Source: Paenibacillus sp. USDA918EY (GTDB lineage Bacteria > Bacillota > Bacilli > Paenibacillales > Paenibacillaceae). Taken from it: 64,000 nucleotides of DNA. The notes under the pieces were generated by a model. It did no database searches. It was not told the DNA's origin and saw only the letters and a list, made by a program, of their open reading frames with translations. The DNA is taken from NCBI RefSeq assembly GCF_009870825.1, contig NZ_WTWY01000008.1, positions 1-64,000 on the forward strand, given 5' to 3'. The position numbers and the translations under genes are program-made. Below are positions 59,899 through 64,000 of this stretch, piece by piece (position 1 is the first letter of the stretch; each line of letters begins with the position of its first letter).

Positions 59899-60786
59899 TT
59901 GATCACGAATACGAACCGCCCGTCCGTCCTGTTGGTCGACGGAATGGCATTGTTGTTTAGAGCTTATTACGCTACCGCCACCAGCGGATATATCCGCCGG
60001 ACGAAATCGGGAATTCCGACCAATGCGATTTACGGTTTCATCCGCTACTTCTGGGATGCGGTGCAAAACTTTGACCCGAGCCACGTGGTTTGCTGCTGGG
60101 ATCTTGGGGGCAAGACGTTCCGCGGGGAGCATTTTTCGGCTTACAAAGGCAACCGTCCGGAGGCGCCGGACGATCTGGTGCCGCAGTTTTCGCTGATCCG
60201 GGACGTCATGGACAGTATGGGCGTACCCAACATCGGAGCGGAAGGTTACGAGGCCGACGATTGCATCGGCACGTTGGCGGCCAAGTTCAGCCAGGACATG
60301 GACGTTATGGTGCTGTCGGGCGATCATGATCTGCTGCAGCTCGTAAGCGACCGTACGACCGTCATTATCATGAAAAAAGGCCACGGCAACTATAAGGTGT
60401 ACACACCGGAGTCGTTATACGAGGAAAGGCAGCTTCATCCGCGCCAAATCATTGACGTGAAGGCGTTGATGGGAGATGCCAGCGACAACTATCCGGGCGT
60501 CCGCGGCATCGGCGAAAAAACGGCGCATAAGCTGATCCAGGAATACGGATCGATCGAAGGCATCTTGGACAATCTCGATCAGGTATCGAAAAGCGTCCGC
60601 GCCAAAATCGAAGCGGATCTGGAAATGATGCATCTGTCGCGCAAGCTCGCGGAAATCTATTGTGCAGCCCCTGTGGCATGCGCGCTGGAGAACTGCGAGC
60701 TGTCGCTCGACGAGCAGTCGGTGGTCGACAAGTTCGAGGAGCTCGAAATGAAAAGCCTCTGCCATCTGCTTGGAGTCGCCTTATAG
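59899..60786 (+). CDS. ypcP: 5'-3' exonuclease (PolI-type nuclease domain)
   Basis: A 295-residue FEN-like nuclease, the size of an isolated PolI N-terminal domain. Metal-binding acidic residues are in VLLVDGMALLFRAYY, AEGYEADDCIGTL and VLSGDHDLLQLV, followed by the helix-hairpin-helix DNYPGVRGIGEKTAHKLIQEYG. It can remove RNA primers and flaps in replication. TTG 59899 is the start, with AAGGGGAG about nine bases upstream. Confidence 0.92.
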   Translation: MITNTNRPSVLLVDGMALLFRAYYATATSGYIRRTKSGIPTNAIYGFIRYFWDAVQNFDPSHVVCCWDLGGKTFRGEHFSAYKGNRPEAPDDLVPQFSLIRDVMDSMGVPNIGAEGYEADDCIGTLAAKFSQDMDVMVLSGDHDLLQLVSDRTTVIIMKKGHGNYKVYTPESLYEERQLHPRQIIDVKALMGDASDNYPGVRGIGEKTAHKLIQEYGSIEGILDNLDQVSKSVRAKIEADLEMMHLSRKLAEIYCAAPVACALENCELSLDEQSVVDKFEELEMKSLCHLLGVAL

Positions 60787-60803
60787 CCTTATAAAGGAAA
60801 AAC

Positions 60804-60847
60804 ACCGGGGGATGCCGGCACCGCGCCAGGCGTCCCCGCCGTGTGTT
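60804..60847 (+). terminator. Terminator of the exonuclease gene
   Basis: ACACCGGGGGATGCC and GGCGTCCCCGCCGTGT form a long imperfect stem, but the T tract is short. Confidence 0.5.
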
Positions 60848-60851
60848 TGTA

Positions 60852-60881
60852 CATTGACTTTCATCGGAGAACTGGGCTATA
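60852..60881 (+). promoter_or_regulatory. Sigma-A promoter of the ROK kinase gene
   Basis: TTGACT (60852-60857), 18 bp, TATAAT (60876-60881). Confidence 0.7.
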
Positions 60882-60967
60882 ATGCCCGTGGTTATGGATA
60901 GGATTCAGTACTTAAATGCCTCGTAAGAACAACAGACAAGAGAATGGTGCAGGAGGGATTGCAAACG

Positions 60968-61849
60968 ATGAGTATTCTGGGAGCGATTGAAGCCGGAGGT
61001 ACAAAATTTGTGTGCGGAATCGGCAAGGAAGACGGAACCGTGCTGGAGCGGGTCAGCTTTCCGACGGCAACGCCGGAAGAAACGATGGCACAGGTGGTTT
61101 CCTTTTTTCAAAATAAAGGCGTGGAAGCGATTGGGGTAGGTTCGTTCGGCCCGATCGATCCCGTCAAAGGAAGTCCTACATACGGACGCATTACGACGAC
61201 ACCCAAGCCGCATTGGAGCAACTTTGATATCGTAGGCCATTTGGGTTCGCATTTTCAGGTGCCGATCGAATTCGATACCGACGTGAACGGCGCGGCGCTG
61301 GGCGAATATACGTGGGGAGCCGCCAAAGGATTTGACAGCTGCCTCTACATTACGGTAGGCACCGGGGTTGGCGCCGGCGCGGTCGTTGGCGGCGAGCTGG
61401 TGCACGGGCTTTCGCACCCTGAAATGGGACATATTCTGGTCCGCCGCCATCCGGAGGACAAATTCGAAGGTTTCTGCCCTTATCATGGCGACTGCCTGGA
61501 AGGCGTGGCCGCAGGCCCATCGCTTTCGAAACGGTGGGGAGTCCCGGGTGCAGATCTGACGCCGGATCACCCGGCTTGGGAAATGGAAGCCTATTATCTC
61601 GCGCAAGCGTTGATGAACTACATTCTCATTTTGTCTCCGCAAAAAATCGTTATGGGCGGCGGCGTCATGAAACAGCTGCAGCTGTTCCCGCTGATTCATG
61701 CCAAACTGCAGGAGCTGCTGAACGGCTACGTGCAGCTTCCGGCCATCTCCGAACAAATCGCGGACTACATCGTTCCTCCGCAGCTGGGAGACAACGCCGG
61801 TTTATGCGGAGCGCTCGCTTTGGCCAAAAAGGCGCTGGCTGCCGGATAA
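60968..61849 (+). CDS. ROK family fructokinase
   Basis: A 293-residue sugar kinase. LGAIEAGGTKFVCGIG is the ATP-binding start, VGSFGPIDP and DTDVNGAALGEYTWG hold the catalytic Asp, VGTGVGAGAVVGGELVHG follows, and a zinc site is formed by HPEMGH and CPYHGDCLEG. These features match the ScrK/GmuE fructokinase branch, which makes fructose 6-phosphate. GCAGGAGGG precedes ATG 60968; an ATG at 60944 overlaps the site. It has its own promoter and terminator. Confidence 0.9.
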   Translation: MSILGAIEAGGTKFVCGIGKEDGTVLERVSFPTATPEETMAQVVSFFQNKGVEAIGVGSFGPIDPVKGSPTYGRITTTPKPHWSNFDIVGHLGSHFQVPIEFDTDVNGAALGEYTWGAAKGFDSCLYITVGTGVGAGAVVGGELVHGLSHPEMGHILVRRHPEDKFEGFCPYHGDCLEGVAAGPSLSKRWGVPGADLTPDHPAWEMEAYYLAQALMNYILILSPQKIVMGGGVMKQLQLFPLIHAKLQELLNGYVQLPAISEQIADYIVPPQLGDNAGLCGALALAKKALAAG

Positions 61850-61894
61850 ACGAACCGTCCAATGGGACAAGCACTTTATTTTAAGCAAATTGAG

Positions 61895-61919
61895 AAGGAG
61901 GCTGAGAAGCCTCCTTTTT
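61895..61919 (+). terminator. Terminator of the ROK kinase gene
   Basis: GGAGGCT-GAGA-AGCCTCC followed by TTTTTC. Confidence 0.85.
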
Positions 61920-62054
61920 CGCGTTTATGCCGTCTATTTGATCTATTGCGAAACATCTTTTTTAGTCAAAAAGCCGCTTGTTTTAGGAAATACAAAACTC
62001 TATAGTTCATATATATTGATTGTGAAAACCATTATATGGCAAGGAGTGGAAAGT

Positions 62055-62726
62055 TTGAAAAAGAAATGGATCGTGACGACGGCAGCGGCTGCAATGCTGC
62101 TAACTGCGGCTTCAGGCGTTTATGCCGGAGCCAAACTTCAGGAGGTCAAAGCGTATTTGAACAGCAGCATCCAGCTCAAATTCAACGGAACGCCCGTTCA
62201 GCCTCGGGACGAGAAAGGAAATGCGGTGCTGCCGATTACATACAACGGAACGACGTATCTTCCGGTTCGCGCCGTTGCGGACGTGATGGGGATCGCCGTA
62301 TCCTATAATCCGGAAACGTACACGGTAGAGCTCGGGGAGAAGTCGGAAGGCGTAGCGATCGCGAAAGGGTTCGAAAGCATGTATTATACGAAGGACCCGG
62401 CGCAAACGACCTATCAGGGCAAGGATTACAAGGAAGCGTATTTCGATAATGCCGGCAGCAAACGCAGCAGCAGCTTCATGCTGTTCCCGAAAGGAAAATA
62501 CCAGAAGCTGTATCTGCAGGTGGCTGCCGTGGGCGAAGATATCGACAACTTTTTCATTGAGGACAGTGAGAAGAATGTCAAGCTAAAAACGGAAAAGGTT
62601 GCCGTAAAAGACGGCTTGAAAACGATCGTCGTCGACATCTCCGGCGTCAACGAACTGTTCATTTATGCGGATGTGGAGAACAAAGGAGCCTTGTTCGTTC
62701 CACTGACCACGTCTTATTATAAGTAA
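62055..62726 (+). CDS. Copper-amine-oxidase-like (stalk) domain protein
   Basis: A 223-residue exported protein. The signal peptide (KKKWIVTTAAAAMLLTAASGVYA) is followed by a Cu_amine_oxidN1 segment: SIQLKFNGTPVQPRD, PITYNGTTYLPVRAVADVMGIAVSYN. This domain is a surface stalk in Bacillota and has no oxidase activity. A second, beta-rich part (FMLFPKGKYQKLYLQVAA) resembles NPCBM-type carbohydrate binding folds, tentatively. TTG 62055 follows AAGGAG; GTG 62046 is closer to it. Role is probably in cell-wall interaction. Confidence 0.8.
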   Translation: MKKKWIVTTAAAAMLLTAASGVYAGAKLQEVKAYLNSSIQLKFNGTPVQPRDEKGNAVLPITYNGTTYLPVRAVADVMGIAVSYNPETYTVELGEKSEGVAIAKGFESMYYTKDPAQTTYQGKDYKEAYFDNAGSKRSSSFMLFPKGKYQKLYLQVAAVGEDIDNFFIEDSEKNVKLKTEKVAVKDGLKTIVVDISGVNELFIYADVENKGALFVPLTTSYYK

Positions 62727-62846
62727 GGCCATTGCAGGAATCCGATCGGCATGCGTCTTTGATTAGCCAAGGCCGCCGTTTTTTCAAAAAGGATTGACCA
62801 TTTGCGATGATGTGGTATCATTTGGAATAACAGCATAATAACGGGG

Positions 62847-62884
62847 AAGCACCTCTCTTGAACTTCAAGGGAGGTGCTTTTTTT
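62847..62884 (+). terminator. Terminator before the HRDC-domain gene
   Basis: AAGCACCTC-TCTTGAA pairs with TTCAAGG-GAGGTGCTT and is followed by T's. It ends the transcript from the stalk-domain gene. Confidence 0.85.
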
Positions 62885-62916
62885 GTTGTGCTGATTTCAG
62901 AGGGAGGTAAAGCAAG

Positions 62917-63921
62917 ATGCAGACCGTATTTATGAACCGAATGGTGAAGGTAAGCGAACAGGGAGACGGGATGGCCGAAGTATGGATCGATGAGGGGGAA
63001 GGCGTTTGGAGGCTTGGCTGGAGGGATCTGGAGGACGGCGGCCGGGAACGGGAACAGGTGTGGTATGAAGGCGGCTCCTGGAATGAAATGCTGCATATTT
63101 ACCGCCACGGTTTGGCCGTGAAATTAGGCGAAGGCTTCCGGCCCGTCATTGACGGGATTTTTCACGACGAAGAGGAGCAGAAAGGAAAAAGCCAGGCCGT
63201 TCAGAAGCTATACTGCTACAGCGAGCTGAACTACCGCGAGGAGCTTTACAACGAGCTTTGCGCCTGGAGGCGCAAAAAGGCGGCGGCCGAGCGGAAAGCG
63301 CCGTATTTTATTGCGACGAACCGGCTGCTGCGGCTGATCAGCACGTTCGTGCCGGCGACGTTGGACGAGCTGCTGCAGCTGCCGGGCGTCGGGGACAACA
63401 AGGCGGCGGAATACGGCGGGGAGCTGCTCGAAATTACCGCCGGACGGGAGCGCAGCCACGGTTTCCCGCTGGATTGGGTTCAGGACGAGCTGGACGAAAC
63501 GACGTACGAGGCTTGGGTATACAAGCAAAAAGAGCAGAAATATAAGCAGGATCTCGACAAATACCGGACGAAGCAGCAGCTGCTTCAAGGCATTCGAACC
63601 GGAAAAAGGCTGGTGCAGATGGAACAGGAAACCGGCCTGACGAGACGCGAGCTGGTGGAAGCGCTGGAACAGCTTGAAAAAGAAGGTTACGACGCGGAAA
63701 GCCTGATCGCCGGGGAGCTGCAGGAAATGCCGGAAGCGGAGCAGGAAGAGGTATGGAGGGCGTTCGAGGAGCTGGGCGATACGCTGCTGAAGCCGGTGCT
63801 GCACCGGGTGTACGGCCAGGAGGCGGCCGCCGGGCCGCTGATGGAGCTGCGGTATGAACGGCTGCGCCTGATTCGGATCCGTTTCCGCAAGGAAGCCGAA
63901 GGCAGAAGAAATGCGGGATAG
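62917..63921 (+). CDS. HRDC-domain protein
   Basis: A 334-residue soluble protein. An N-terminal beta-rich part of about 100 residues (WIDEGEGVWRLGWRDLEDGG) precedes an HRDC domain at about 105-175: LYNELCAWRRKKAAAERKAPYFIATNRLLRLIS, then LDELLQLPGVGDNKAAEYGGELLEI. HRDC domains bind nucleic acid and occur in RecQ and RNase D, but here no helicase or nuclease part is visible. The C-terminus is helical and has a helix-turn-helix-like LVQMEQETGLTRRELVEALEQLEKEGY. GAGGGAGG precedes ATG. A DNA-linked regulatory role is likely but unproven. Confidence 0.85.
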   Translation: MQTVFMNRMVKVSEQGDGMAEVWIDEGEGVWRLGWRDLEDGGREREQVWYEGGSWNEMLHIYRHGLAVKLGEGFRPVIDGIFHDEEEQKGKSQAVQKLYCYSELNYREELYNELCAWRRKKAAAERKAPYFIATNRLLRLISTFVPATLDELLQLPGVGDNKAAEYGGELLEITAGRERSHGFPLDWVQDELDETTYEAWVYKQKEQKYKQDLDKYRTKQQLLQGIRTGKRLVQMEQETGLTRRELVEALEQLEKEGYDAESLIAGELQEMPEAEQEEVWRAFEELGDTLLKPVLHRVYGQEAAAGPLMELRYERLRLIRIRFRKEAEGRRNAG

Positions 63922-64000
63922 GCTGCGCACCCGGGCGGCCGTGCGCAAATCCGAACGTCCGGTACGGCGTTTGGCATGACGGCGGCCTGCTTAAGCTGCC

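Overview
The window looks like the chromosome of a spore-forming, low-motility-of-evidence Bacillota of the Paenibacillaceae type (Paenibacillus or a close relative). Support: strong GGAGG-type ribosome sites with many TTG and GTG starts, YesM/YesN two-component systems beside Lpl-type sugar ABC transporters, a T-box in front of pheST, Spo0E-like and CotF-like sporulation proteins, a BceAB/YxdLM-type transporter with YxeA, and moderately high G+C. The genus is an inference; no rRNA is present.

Bases 1-5520 are the right end of a prophage of PBSX/myovirus-like layout: end of a tail gene, a long tail fibre with an AT-rich central module, a small structural protein, XkdX, holin and GH25 endolysin, then a small reverse-strand gene and an attachment site. 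The phage ends in the 3' part of a tRNA-Gly(UCC) gene (5471-5519). A shorter copy of the same tRNA end with its own terminator lies 199 bp further on (5700-5720), which suggests an older integration event.

Bases 5757-24824 form a sugar-utilisation region: xylR facing xylA and xylB; a YesM-type kinase and YesN-type regulator; two Lpl/Ytc-type permeases and a lipoprotein binding protein with a CcpA (cre) site in front; then GH31 alpha-xylosidase, GH95 alpha-L-fucosidase, the 5' stump of a GH1 beta-glucosidase gene, and a GH42 beta-galactosidase. None of the glycosidases shows a signal peptide. Read together they match import of fucosylated xyloglucan oligosaccharides, intracellular removal of fucose, galactose and xylose, and entry of xylose through XylA/XylB. 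The backbone beta-glucosidase appears to have been lost by deletion.

Bases 25016-30000 hold a NarL/DesK-type two-component operon with a membrane protein, and an ABC-F ATPase behind a long leader with an upstream terminator. Bases 29961-33986 are the T-box-controlled pheS-pheT operon, whose promoter -35 box lies inside the terminator of the ABC-F gene. Next comes a ZapA cell-division domain fused to an about 870-residue coiled coil, partly built from 42-bp tandem repeats; a CuA-type cupredoxin lipoprotein; a membrane diguanylate cyclase; a small YvlD-like membrane protein; and mutS2 followed by a DUF350 protein, a 26-residue membrane peptide and a zinc-ribbon protein.

Bases 43267-52483 contain an MFS transporter and a probable antimicrobial-peptide response locus: YxdLM-like ABC transporter, YxeA-like protein, exported M1 metallopeptidase and an OmpR-type two-component system, with helically phased direct repeats ahead of the transporter. 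The rest (52501-63921) is housekeeping and sporulation: a DAO-family oxidoreductase, CotF-like coat proteins, alaR-alaT, a Spo0E-like phosphatase, a lipoprotein, corrinoid adenosyltransferase, an RluD-like pseudouridine synthase, an ArsC/Spx-like protein, a 5'-3' exonuclease, a ROK fructokinase, a copper-amine-oxidase-domain protein and an HRDC-domain protein.
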